Of a stretch of 64,000 nt of DNA, positions 36,398 to 44,444 are shown in pieces (the stretch's first letter is position 1; each line of letters starts with the position of its first letter). A program made the translations under genes and the position numbers. Source of the stretch: Carboxylicivirga caseinilyticus (GTDB lineage: Bacteria > Bacteroidota > Bacteroidia > Bacteroidales > Marinilabiliaceae); contig JAFMVE010000005.1 of the NCBI GenBank assembly GCA_025499705.1, positions 154,884 through 218,883 of the forward strand, given 5' to 3'. The notes under the pieces were generated by a model. It did not search any database and was not told the DNA's origin. It worked only from the letters and a program-made list of their open reading frames with translations.

Positions 36398-37222
36398 TTA
36401 TTGAATTAAAGCATTATACTTATTATAAATCTTTTCTTTACTGTCGATACATTCAAATCTATCTGAAAACGGATTTGGTAATTGTTCTCTAACACCAAGA
36501 CATAACCATCCGCCTGGTTTCAGGCATTTATCTATTTCATCTTTTAGAATTATATGATAGTCTTTTTTGTAATAAAGCATCACATTTCTAAATAGAACTA
36601 AATCCACTTTACTATCCGGCTGACCTTGTGTAACACATCCTTTCTTAAATCTTACCTTTTGAAGCAACGATGATTTAAGCCTTAATGATCCATTCTCCTC
36701 CTCAATATAATCTTCTAAGGCAGCCTTACCTTCATACCGTTTGTAATTATATAGATTGGTATCCATCTTTTTACTAAGTAGAATACCTTTCTCTACTAAT
36801 TCTTTAGTTTCTGATGCACAATAACCAGCTGTAACATCAAGCTTATCGAAAACACCAGTCTCTTTTGCAATAATCAAAAGCGTATATAATTCTTCACCCG
36901 AAGATATTTGTGGTATCCAAACCAGAATTTGAGCTTGATTGGATAAGGTAAGAAAATGATCTCTTATTTTTCGCCAGACACCAGCATCACGAAACAACTC
37001 TGTAACAGGAACTACAACGCTACTAATCAGTTCTTCTTTAAAAACTTCATTTTTTAATCCGGTAATCAGCTGCTCATTTCGTTTAATACCTTTTTTTTCA
37101 CCAAACAGATACAATCTTCTTTTCAGGAAAGATTGACTCATCTGATCTATTGGCATTTTGGTTTCTTTTGCCAGAGTATCTGATAATTCCCTTAGTTCTC
37201 GTATGCTATAGTTTAAGGCCAT
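36398..37222 (-). CDS. Divergent CheR-like protein with altered SAM-binding motif
   Basis: A 274-residue protein with the CheR layout: an N-terminal helical domain and a Rossmann-like C-terminal domain, with T-E-L-F-R-D (74-79) and F-R-N-V-M-L-Y-Y (~215). The SAM-binding loop, usually W-x-A-G-C-S-x-G-E-E-P-Y, reads V-W-I-P-Q-I-S-S-G-E-E-L-Y (101-113): the Ala-Gly-Cys part is replaced by Pro-Gln-Ile. C-R-N-V-L-I-Y has F for C. It may have lost methyltransferase activity and work as a binding or scaffold protein. It lies directly downstream of another CheR-like gene (4-base gap). Confidence 0.75.
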   Translation of the reverse strand: MALNYSIRELRELSDTLAKETKMPIDQMSQSFLKRRLYLFGEKKGIKRNEQLITGLKNEVFKEELISSVVVPVTELFRDAGVWRKIRDHFLTLSNQAQILVWIPQISSGEELYTLLIIAKETGVFDKLDVTAGYCASETKELVEKGILLSKKMDTNLYNYKRYEGKAALEDYIEEENGSLRLKSSLLQKVRFKKGCVTQGQPDSKVDLVLFRNVMLYYKKDYHIILKDEIDKCLKPGGWLCLGVREQLPNPFSDRFECIDSKEKIYNKYNALIQ

Positions 37223-37226
37223 TCAA

Positions 37227-38078
37227 CTAATATTTAAAATGAAAGGAATTATTTTTTACAAATAAAGGCCCATTCTTACTAAACTTAGTTTTATAAAAAC
37301 CTGACATACCTTCATGATTACCAAGCAATAGATAACCACCCGGAAACATTTGATCATGAAACCGCTTAAACAGCTTTGATTGTAAACTGGCATTGAAATA
37401 AATCAACACATTTCGGCAAAAAATTATATCAAATTTATTATAGAATGGTACCTCTTCCTGAACCAAATCATGCTTAACAAACCATGGTATCTTACGCAAA
37501 AATTCTTTAACAACTAAAGAATCTTCACTTTCATCAAAATCGAAATACTTTGTGAAATCAATCTCTGAAATCCCTAAGATTGGTTTTTTCTTTAAAGCCT
37601 TATTAAATGCTTTTAACTGAGCCAGATTAAACTTTAAGGCATACTTACCCATTTTTGCCTGTCGGATCATACGGGCATTAATATCCGATCCGTACACTTT
37701 AACCCGATCAAGAAATCCCAGTTCACTTAAAAGAATTAGGTTAGAATACACTTCCATGCCGGAACTACAGCCAGCATGCCAAATATTAATGTTTTTCTTC
37801 CCTTTTATTCCACTATAAAGTTTATCGTAAACGCTGGTCCATACTTCTGGATCCCTGAATAATTCAGTAGTGTTAACGGTAATTTCTTCTACAACTTTCT
37901 CAACAAAATCTTCGTCGGTCTTTGTCTTTTCCAACAATTGCTGCATAGTGATATCGTAATCCTTCAAAATTTTCCGGATTCGCCTATGAATCGAATTATC
38001 AGAATACTCACTAAAATCATATGGAGTATGCTTTTTCAATTCATCTAGGTAATCTCTAAATGCAGTCTCCCCTATCAT
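37227..38078 (-). CDS. CheR-type protein methyltransferase, second copy
   Basis: A 283-residue CheR homologue. The N-terminal domain has R-R-I-R-K-I-L (basic receptor-contact helix) and T-E-L-F-R-D (71-76). The SAM loop W-H-A-G-C-S-S-G-M-E-V-Y (100-111) keeps A-G-C-S-S-G but has Met for the usual Glu before E. G-S-D-I-N-A-R and F-C-R-N-V-L-I-Y-F are intact. ATG 38078 is preferred over GTG 38087. It would methylate receptor Glu residues, or target another protein. It lies just after the GAF/PAS membrane protein gene, which suggests a separate sub-module. Confidence 0.82.
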   Translation of the reverse strand: MIGETAFRDYLDELKKHTPYDFSEYSDNSIHRRIRKILKDYDITMQQLLEKTKTDEDFVEKVVEEITVNTTELFRDPEVWTSVYDKLYSGIKGKKNINIWHAGCSSGMEVYSNLILLSELGFLDRVKVYGSDINARMIRQAKMGKYALKFNLAQLKAFNKALKKKPILGISEIDFTKYFDFDESEDSLVVKEFLRKIPWFVKHDLVQEEVPFYNKFDIIFCRNVLIYFNASLQSKLFKRFHDQMFPGGYLLLGNHEGMSGFYKTKFSKNGPLFVKNNSFHFKY

Positions 38079-38087
38079 ACTATCCAC

Positions 38088-39965
38088 TTAAAATAACTCT
38101 ACCTCAACATTTTGGATAAATGCAGTATAAGAATGGTCTTCACCTACTTTGGCTTCAGAAAGAAGGAATAAAACAGGTTCTTCACTACCCACCTTATTTT
38201 TTATTGGTGCTTCTCTACGTTCACCAATAATTTTTTCTTTTTCGTTTGAAACAAAAGCAGATATAAATTCATCGTTTTTGGCTGTTTCTTCAGAGAACAA
38301 CATAGAAACATGCTTACCTAAAACTTCACTCCGGTCAAATCCCCAAAGTTTTTCAGCAGCCAGGTTAAAGAACTCCAGTATTCCATCTTTATTGGTAGTG
38401 ATGATGGCATCCAAAGCTCCTTCAAGCGTTTTTTCATTTCTAATTTTAACAGCCTCTATTTCTTTAAATTGTTCGGTCACCTCTTTTTTAGCCTCTTCAA
38501 GCATAATGCCCAGCTCATCTTTACTGCGCTTCAGCTCCTCTTCCATAGCAACCTGCTCGGTTATATCGTTTTCAAGGCTTAGTATTTTAATAATCTCACC
38601 TTCGTGGTCAATAACAGGTGTATACGTAGTTAAAAGATAGATCTCATCACCCATCTTGGTTCTTCTTCTAACCCTTCCCTTAAAGTTATGTCCATTTCGC
38701 AGATCAGTTAAAATCTGATCCATCTCAGCTACATCATCTTTAAAGAAGAAGATTTTTATATTCTGACCTTCAATCTCTTCAGGATTATATCTGAATGTTC
38801 GTAAGAAGTTTTGGTTGACATTAATTAATGTACCATCTACCTCAAATTCAGAACTGATTGCTGCATGATCGATGGCTTCCAGAATACCCTTCATCTCAAT
38901 TTCACGTCTTTCACTTTCTTCCTGGGTAGCTTGCATCTCCTCAATATTCTGACGCAATTCTTCTTCCTGCTGAGACATTCTCTCAGCCTGATTTTGTGTT
39001 TCTTTTAATAGCTTGGTTGTACGAATAGTATTCTGAACAGATTGAATTGTTAAGGCAATACTTTCTGCTGTTTTTTCAACAAATTCAATCTCATAATCAT
39101 CAAACTCCTTAAATGAAGCCAGCTCTAAAACACCATAAACCTCTTCATTTGTCTTTAAGGGCACAATTAATATTGAACGAGGATTAGCCTCTCCCAAACC
39201 AGAAGTGATGTTAAGATAATTATCCGGAACATCAGTAAGATAAATGGTTTCTTTTTCTAATGCACAACGACCAATTAATCCTTCTTCCCAGTTGATGCGC
39301 TTATCAGCAAACTTCTTTCTATCATATGCCACACAAGCTGTCAGTTCGAAGAATTTTTCAGTTTTGCTTAAGCTATTCAATAAATAAAAACCCGACTGAT
39401 TAATTTTCATATAATCAACCAGGTAACGAATAATATTATAGCTTAAATCTTCAAGGTTATCACTTTCTTTTCGAAGAATTTCTCCAAATTGAGCCAAACC
39501 CCTGGTCACCCAGTTACGTTGTTCTTCTTCAATTCTTCGTTGCTCAACATCTTTTTTACTTTGAATCAAATAATCGCGTAAACGAAGCAGTGAATTAGCC
39601 AATACATCATTCTTAAGGTTCAGATTCAATGCGGAATCAAAATTGTCTTTACGCAGATTATCAACAAACTGAAGTACTTCATCACTTCTGTTTGCTTCAT
39701 ATTTTAAATGCTTTCGCTGTTTCTTTATAATTTTTGAGAAGTTAACTGCAATAAAGTAACCTATCAGTCCTGAAAGAAAAGGAACCGGTGTGATAAACCA
39801 CAACATAGGAAAAACTCTATAAACATTAATTACAGTTAGCTTTGCATCAGCATCCTGCAATAGTCCAAAACCTCCTAATAAAACTACGGTGTATACAGCA
39901 AGTCCAAAAACAAAACCTCTTAAAGTAAATCGGCTTCTGATATTTTTAATATTTTCTTTACCCAT
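38088..39965 (-). CDS. Membrane GAF-PAS-PAS signalling protein without output domain
   Basis: A 625-residue protein with two membrane helices (~15-38 and ~50-72), a helical linker, a GAF domain (~150-310), a coiled coil (~315-355), PAS (~358-470) and, after a second coiled coil, another PAS (~505-620). It ends directly after the last PAS, with no kinase, cyclase or methyl-accepting part. The GAF is paralogous to those in the phosphatase and the 250-residue protein (shared V-P-D-N-Y-L-N-I-T-S-G-L-G motif). Sensor protein that probably passes its state to a partner protein; ligand unknown. Confidence 0.8.
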   Translation of the reverse strand: MGKENIKNIRSRFTLRGFVFGLAVYTVVLLGGFGLLQDADAKLTVINVYRVFPMLWFITPVPFLSGLIGYFIAVNFSKIIKKQRKHLKYEANRSDEVLQFVDNLRKDNFDSALNLNLKNDVLANSLLRLRDYLIQSKKDVEQRRIEEEQRNWVTRGLAQFGEILRKESDNLEDLSYNIIRYLVDYMKINQSGFYLLNSLSKTEKFFELTACVAYDRKKFADKRINWEEGLIGRCALEKETIYLTDVPDNYLNITSGLGEANPRSILIVPLKTNEEVYGVLELASFKEFDDYEIEFVEKTAESIALTIQSVQNTIRTTKLLKETQNQAERMSQQEEELRQNIEEMQATQEESERREIEMKGILEAIDHAAISSEFEVDGTLINVNQNFLRTFRYNPEEIEGQNIKIFFFKDDVAEMDQILTDLRNGHNFKGRVRRRTKMGDEIYLLTTYTPVIDHEGEIIKILSLENDITEQVAMEEELKRSKDELGIMLEEAKKEVTEQFKEIEAVKIRNEKTLEGALDAIITTNKDGILEFFNLAAEKLWGFDRSEVLGKHVSMLFSEETAKNDEFISAFVSNEKEKIIGERREAPIKNKVGSEEPVLFLLSEAKVGEDHSYTAFIQNVEVELF

Positions 39966-40004
39966 AAGAAACAGCGTTAAATTAAACGACCACCAGGTTA
40001 AAGG

Positions 40005-41081
40005 TTATTTTACTTTTGAAACCAAATATGGCGCAATTTTTTCCAAAGATAAGATTTCATCGGCAGCTCCAAGCTTTATTGCTTCTTTTGGCATACCAAA
40101 AACTACAGAAGAAGCCTCATCCTGTGCAATTGTATGAGCTCCCGCCTCTTTTAGTTCAAGTAAGCCTTTAGCTCCATCATTACCCATGCCAGTGAGCAAA
40201 ATACCTGTAGCATTGTTACCTGCATAACGAGCTGCAGACCGGAATAATACATCAACCGAAGGACGATGACGATTTACCAGCGGACCTTCTTTTACATCTA
40301 CAGAATATTCTTTCCCAATCCTCTTGAGAAGCATATGCTTGTTACCCGGCGCTATTAGAACTCTACCCTGGTAAAGTCTGTCTCCCTGTTCAGCTTCTTT
40401 CACTTCCAATCCACAGATATTGTTAAGGCTATTGGCAAATGATTTGGTAAATCCTTCCGGCATATGTTGCACAATAGCAATACCCGGCATCTTATCAGGC
40501 AGTACTTTTAGAAAAGATCTGATTGCCTCGGTTCCACCAGTTGATGCCCCAAGCACAATGACTTTTTCTGTACTAATAATTCGATTAAACGTTGGGGCCT
40601 TATCAATGATGACATCAGCCGAAAGTTTAGGTTGAACCTTTGTGATAACTGGTTCAGCAATTTTGCGACGCTTTAACTTTACGTGAGAGGCAGCCTTTAC
40701 TGCGTCGCACAACATTATTTTTGATTCGTTGATAAACTGAGCCGCATTCATGGCTGGTTTACCAATAATTTCACTGGCTCCATATTCTAATGCCTTCATG
40801 GCAACTTCTGTTCCTTCTGAAGTCAGACTTGAAATGACCACAACAGGAATCGGATGTTGTGACATTATCTTACGAAGAAAAGTAAGTCCATCCATTCGGG
40901 GCATCTCGATGTCAAGGGTTATAACATCGGGAATTTCCTTCATAATTTTTTTAACGGCAATTATCGGGTCGGCTGCAGTACCCATTACCTCTATATCAGG
41001 ATCTGATTCAAGAATGGATGACAGACTTTGTCTCACAACGGCTGAGTCATCCACTACCAATACCCGAATCTTTTTTTCCAT
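40005..41081 (-). CDS. cheB: Chemotaxis response regulator / protein-glutamate methylesterase
   Basis: A 358-residue two-domain CheB. The receiver domain (1-125) has V-V-D-D-S (9-13) and the phospho-acceptor Asp57 in T-L-D-I-E-M-P. The linker is ~126-170. The methylesterase domain keeps Ser180 (G-A-S-T-G-G), His206 (Q-H-M-P-E-G-F-T) and Asp302 (G-M-G-N-D-G-A-K-G). When phosphorylated by CheA it removes methyl groups from the chemoreceptor, resetting the adaptation state. CheD and CheR genes lie upstream in the same direction. Confidence 0.93.
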   Translation of the reverse strand: MEKKIRVLVVDDSAVVRQSLSSILESDPDIEVMGTAADPIIAVKKIMKEIPDVITLDIEMPRMDGLTFLRKIMSQHPIPVVVISSLTSEGTEVAMKALEYGASEIIGKPAMNAAQFINESKIMLCDAVKAASHVKLKRRKIAEPVITKVQPKLSADVIIDKAPTFNRIISTEKVIVLGASTGGTEAIRSFLKVLPDKMPGIAIVQHMPEGFTKSFANSLNNICGLEVKEAEQGDRLYQGRVLIAPGNKHMLLKRIGKEYSVDVKEGPLVNRHRPSVDVLFRSAARYAGNNATGILLTGMGNDGAKGLLELKEAGAHTIAQDEASSVVFGMPKEAIKLGAADEILSLEKIAPYLVSKVK

Positions 41082-41204
41082 GTGTCAATCTTATTTACAT
41101 CACAACAGGCACATAAAGTTGTTGTTGCTGTCTGCTACTTATCAGTTTAAACCATTCATATCCTATTTATCCCAAACTTTAGTGCACAAACGGCTTTCAA
41201 GGCA

Positions 41205-41681
41205 TTAATATACCTTTTTTTCAAGAAATTTATGCCTTACTTCCCCGGTGTCTGTAAAAAATATAATTTTTCTTCCTCTTTTCCCTCCTGTACTTGATGC
41301 AACAATGGGAATATTACGTTCCTCCAGCATCAATCGTGCAACCCTTATATTTCTTTCACCAATCAGCATTGAATTACCTGTACTTGCTTCAAGCAACTCT
41401 CCACCACCAAACATTTTCGCGATCAAATCTTTACGATTACTACCATAATAGAACATTCGCTCAATCAATTTATCAATTGCAATGTTGCCATATTTTGGTG
41501 AAGCCAGGTCATTACCATTCCAGTTTGGCAGCATATAGTGATTCATACCACCAAACTTTAACTTCTTATCCCAGATACAAATCGCAACACAGCTGCCTAA
41601 AATGGTTTTGATCACATAAGGTTCTTTGCTGACGTATAAGGAAGAGGGGTATAGAAAATGTTGTAAATATCTATTCTCCAT
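41205..41681 (-). CDS. cheD: Chemoreceptor glutamine deamidase CheD
   Basis: A 158-residue CheD. The catalytic cysteine and histidine are in L-G-S-C-V-A-I-C (Cys31) and G-M-N-H-Y-M-L-P (His48), the family signature. F-G-G-G-E follows near 92. The enzyme converts receptor Gln to Glu so that the sites can be methylated, and in some bacteria it binds CheC or CheY-P. No CheC gene is seen here. A 123-base gap follows before cheB, the longest inside the cluster. Confidence 0.92.
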   Translation of the reverse strand: MENRYLQHFLYPSSLYVSKEPYVIKTILGSCVAICIWDKKLKFGGMNHYMLPNWNGNDLASPKYGNIAIDKLIERMFYYGSNRKDLIAKMFGGGELLEASTGNSMLIGERNIRVARLMLEERNIPIVASSTGGKRGRKIIFFTDTGEVRHKFLEKKVY

Positions 41682-41691
41682 CTAGCTCTCC

Positions 41692-42591
41692 TTAAAAAAT
41701 CTCGTCACCTTCATCAAAGAACACATCGTTTCCATCGCCACTGAAACCTTCAATCATGTTTTTGGCTTCTGGCAGGCTGATTGTAAACGTTGATCCTTCA
41801 CCTTTTTTACTGTCAATCTCAATTTTACCACCCAGCACGTCAAGTAATGCTTTGGTGATAGATAATCCTAAACCGTGCCCACGGTTGATAGAATTAATTC
41901 CTGAATCAAGCCTTTTAAAACGTTCAAAAATGATCTTTTGATTCTTTTCTGAGATACCCGTTCCAAAATCCTGAACAGAAACATTTAAAATATCATCATC
42001 AACCCAAATCTTCACAATCACCTTACTGTCTTTATAACTGTATTTTAAGGCATTGTTGATAAGGTTACTCAAAATCAATTTAAGTTTTTCAGAGTCTGTT
42101 TTGAAATAGAAATGTTTTCCAAAACCATATTCAATATTAAACTGCAAATCGATTTCAATACCCATCTTACGCGAGATGATATTAAATGAATCAATTACCG
42201 TTTGAGTAAGACTTCTGATATTAACTTTAGTAATGTTCGGAGCAATTTCTCCTGCTTCAATCTTTGCTGCCACAAAGATATTTCTTAATTGGAAGTCCAG
42301 GTTAAAGGCTTCACTGTGGATAAGTGCTACCATTGAAACCACTTTTTTCCAATCATTTTTTTCTACTGATAAAATAGCCTTTGACAACCCAAGAATGGAA
42401 GTAAACGGGTTAACTATTTCATTAGAAATATTTGAAATGAAGTGACTCTTTAAGGCTTCCGATTCCTTCAACTTTTTCGTTACTGTCTGAAAATCTTTCG
42501 AAAGCTCTTTCATCTCTGTATCGAGCTTCTTTCTTTCATCAATTCTAATTTTCAACTCGCGCAAAAGTTGCTTATCCGTTAAGTTACTCAT
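41692..42591 (-). CDS. Histidine-kinase-like ATPase lacking the phospho-accepting His
   Basis: A 299-residue cytoplasmic protein with a coiled-coil N-terminus (~10-48), a HisKA-like dimerisation region (~49-115) and an intact HATPase_c domain (~155-285: N-L-I-N-N-A-L-K-Y N box, D-F-G-T-G-I G1, G-H-G-L-G-L-S-I G2). The H box reads F-I-S-N-I-S-N-E-I-V-N-P-F, where other kinases have S-H-E: residue 57 is Asn instead of His. Autophosphorylation in cis is therefore not expected. It may be an ATP-dependent phosphatase, an allosteric partner or a pseudokinase. It sits between cheR and cheD. Confidence 0.82.
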   Translation of the reverse strand: MSNLTDKQLLRELKIRIDERKKLDTEMKELSKDFQTVTKKLKESEALKSHFISNISNEIVNPFTSILGLSKAILSVEKNDWKKVVSMVALIHSEAFNLDFQLRNIFVAAKIEAGEIAPNITKVNIRSLTQTVIDSFNIISRKMGIEIDLQFNIEYGFGKHFYFKTDSEKLKLILSNLINNALKYSYKDSKVIVKIWVDDDILNVSVQDFGTGISEKNQKIIFERFKRLDSGINSINRGHGLGLSITKALLDVLGGKIEIDSKKGEGSTFTISLPEAKNMIEGFSGDGNDVFFDEGDEIF

Positions 42592-42623
42592 AATTCTTGT
42601 TTTATTTTATTCCGGACTTTCTT

Positions 42624-43490
42624 TTATTCTTTTCTAAAAATGGTGGGTTTGATATGTTTTAATGGCACATTCATCCCCGATAATGATTCTGAGTGACCAA
42701 TAAAGAAGTATCCCCCAGGTTTTAAATACTGACATAGCTTATTAATTACTCTTTCTTGTGTAGCTCTGTCAAAATATATTAAAACGTTACGACAAAATAT
42801 TACATCAAAATTATCTCCTACATCAAATGAGTTATCCATTAGATTAACATACTTCAATGCAATATTTTTTTGCAACTCCGGCTTTACCCTAACCGATGGG
42901 TTATCTCTATCTTTACTCTTTAAAAAATATTTCTTTTTCATTTCAAGAGGAATCAAGGCAACCTTATGCTCACCGTAAACTCCTTTTGAAGCCGTTGTCA
43001 GAACTCTATTGGATATATCTGATCCTAGAATAGTAAAGTTAAACAACGGATTTTTTGCTTTAAACTCATTCAACACTATGGAGATTGTATAAAGCTCTTC
43101 ACCGCTTGAACAACCGGCACTCCATACTTTTAAGCCTCTATTCGTCTCTCCATATTGTGGCAAAATCTGATTTTGCAAGAAATCGAAATGTACGGGTTCT
43201 CTGAAAAAATCAGTTTTATTGGTCGTAACAACATTCAAAAAGTTAAAGATCTCTTTTGCCTGTCCTTCTTTACTAAAAAAGTAGTCTTTATACTCAGTAT
43301 ACGACTGCATATTCAGTTCACGTATTCGCTTCAATAATCTTCCCTGAAGCATGATACGCTTAATAGGCGGCATCTTAATACCATATTCGGTATAAATAAA
43401 TTCACTGAAAGCCTTGAAATCGGCTTCGGACAGCTCTGCTTTGAAGCAATCCAGGTCTTTTTGAACGTTATTCTCCTTACCCTTAAACAT
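42624..43490 (-). CDS. cheR: Chemotaxis protein methyltransferase CheR, canonical copy
   Basis: A 288-residue CheR with all family motifs: T-D-F-F-R-E (93-98), W-S-A-G-C-S-S-G-E-E-L-Y (123-134) for SAM, G-S-D-I-S-N-R (~155) and F-C-R-N-V-L-I-Y-F (~230), then G-H-S-E-S-L-S. It methylates glutamates on the MCP encoded earlier in the cluster. Of the three CheR-like proteins in the cluster this has the least altered active site and lies next to the cheA/cheW genes, so it is probably the main adaptation enzyme. Confidence 0.92.
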   Translation of the reverse strand: MFKGKENNVQKDLDCFKAELSEADFKAFSEFIYTEYGIKMPPIKRIMLQGRLLKRIRELNMQSYTEYKDYFFSKEGQAKEIFNFLNVVTTNKTDFFREPVHFDFLQNQILPQYGETNRGLKVWSAGCSSGEELYTISIVLNEFKAKNPLFNFTILGSDISNRVLTTASKGVYGEHKVALIPLEMKKKYFLKSKDRDNPSVRVKPELQKNIALKYVNLMDNSFDVGDNFDVIFCRNVLIYFDRATQERVINKLCQYLKPGGYFFIGHSESLSGMNVPLKHIKPTIFRKE

Positions 43491-43491
43491 T

Positions 43492-43986
43492 CTATTCTGC
43501 CTCTATACTTTTCCTGATCTCGTCAAGAGCAATAATATCCTTATCATTGAACACTTCTTCGGTATTCAATATCATTACCAGATTCTCCTCTGTTTTATAA
43601 GTTGCTGAAATATATCCTGGCTTAAAATCGTTCTCAATAGTCTTTATTTTTTCCATTTCCGATTCAAACACATCAGAAACAGAATCAACAACAGCTCCTA
43701 TAATAAATTTTCCCGATTCACCTGGTTTATCTATTTCCAGCACCACAATACATGTTTGAGGTGTTATGTCAACTGGTCCAAGATTAAATTTTAAACCGGT
43801 ATCAATTACAGGAACAATATTTTCTCTATGGTCAATTACTCCGGTGATATATGGCAAGCTTTCAGGCACCGATTTTGGTTTCTCATACTCCAGAATCTCA
43901 ACCACCTTACCAACATGCACTCCAAAAGTATTGGTACCTACAGAAAAAGTCAGATATGCATTGATTAGCTCACTCATTAATTCCAT
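43492..43986 (-). CDS. cheW: CheW coupling protein, second copy
   Basis: A 164-residue CheW. Two SH3-like subdomains: Y-L-T-F-S-V-G-T-N-T-F-G-V-H-V, and I-T-G-V-I-D-H-R-E-N-I-V-P-V-I-D (the receptor- and CheA-binding strand pair), then G-A-V-V-D-S-V. It links CheA to the receptor array. The cluster has two CheW proteins of different sequence side by side. They may mix in one array or serve different receptors. ATG 43977 is an alternative start. Confidence 0.9.
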   Translation of the reverse strand: MELMSELINAYLTFSVGTNTFGVHVGKVVEILEYEKPKSVPESLPYITGVIDHRENIVPVIDTGLKFNLGPVDITPQTCIVVLEIDKPGESGKFIIGAVVDSVSDVFESEMEKIKTIENDFKPGYISATYKTEENLVMILNTEEVFNDKDIIALDEIRKSIEAE

Positions 43987-43988
43987 TT

Positions 43989-44444
43989 TTAATTTTCAAT
44001 TTCCATAACAGTTTCATCCAAATCAATTATATGCACAAATTCTTCATTTTTATGAATTGTACCCAGGAATGAATTTACAAATCCTGAATTGCCATGGTAA
44101 ACCGATTCATTTATCTCCAATCCATCAATATCGAAAACTTCTTTAACACCGTCAACAACAATTCCAATTAAAGAATCATTTTTTCCATCGCTGGAAACAA
44201 CAATAATTGAAGTATCCGCTGTGTTTTCGATATGCTCTGTTGCCATCATCACCCTCAAATCTGCCACCGGAAAAATATTTCCATGCAAATTCATAACACC
44301 CAAGATATAATCCTTTGTATTAGGAACCCAGGTAATCTTCCCAAACTCCAGAATATTTCGCACTTTAAGAGTATCAAATGCGAAGACTTCTTTGTTCACG
44401 TAAAACGAAATCAGTGATGTAATTTGATCTTTCATTATGCTCAT
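43989..44444 (-). CDS. cheW: CheW coupling protein, first copy
   Basis: A 151-residue CheW domain protein. F-Y-V-N-K-E-V-F-A-F-D-T is the first strand region; Y-I-L-G-V-M-N-L-H-G-N-I-F-P-V-A-D is the core, followed by G-I-V-V-D-G-V. The ATG overlaps the cheA stop by four bases, so it is translated with CheA and probably binds it in near-equal amounts. Confidence 0.9.
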   Translation of the reverse strand: MSIMKDQITSLISFYVNKEVFAFDTLKVRNILEFGKITWVPNTKDYILGVMNLHGNIFPVADLRVMMATEHIENTADTSIIVVSSDGKNDSLIGIVVDGVKEVFDIDGLEINESVYHGNSGFVNSFLGTIHKNEEFVHIIDLDETVMEIEN

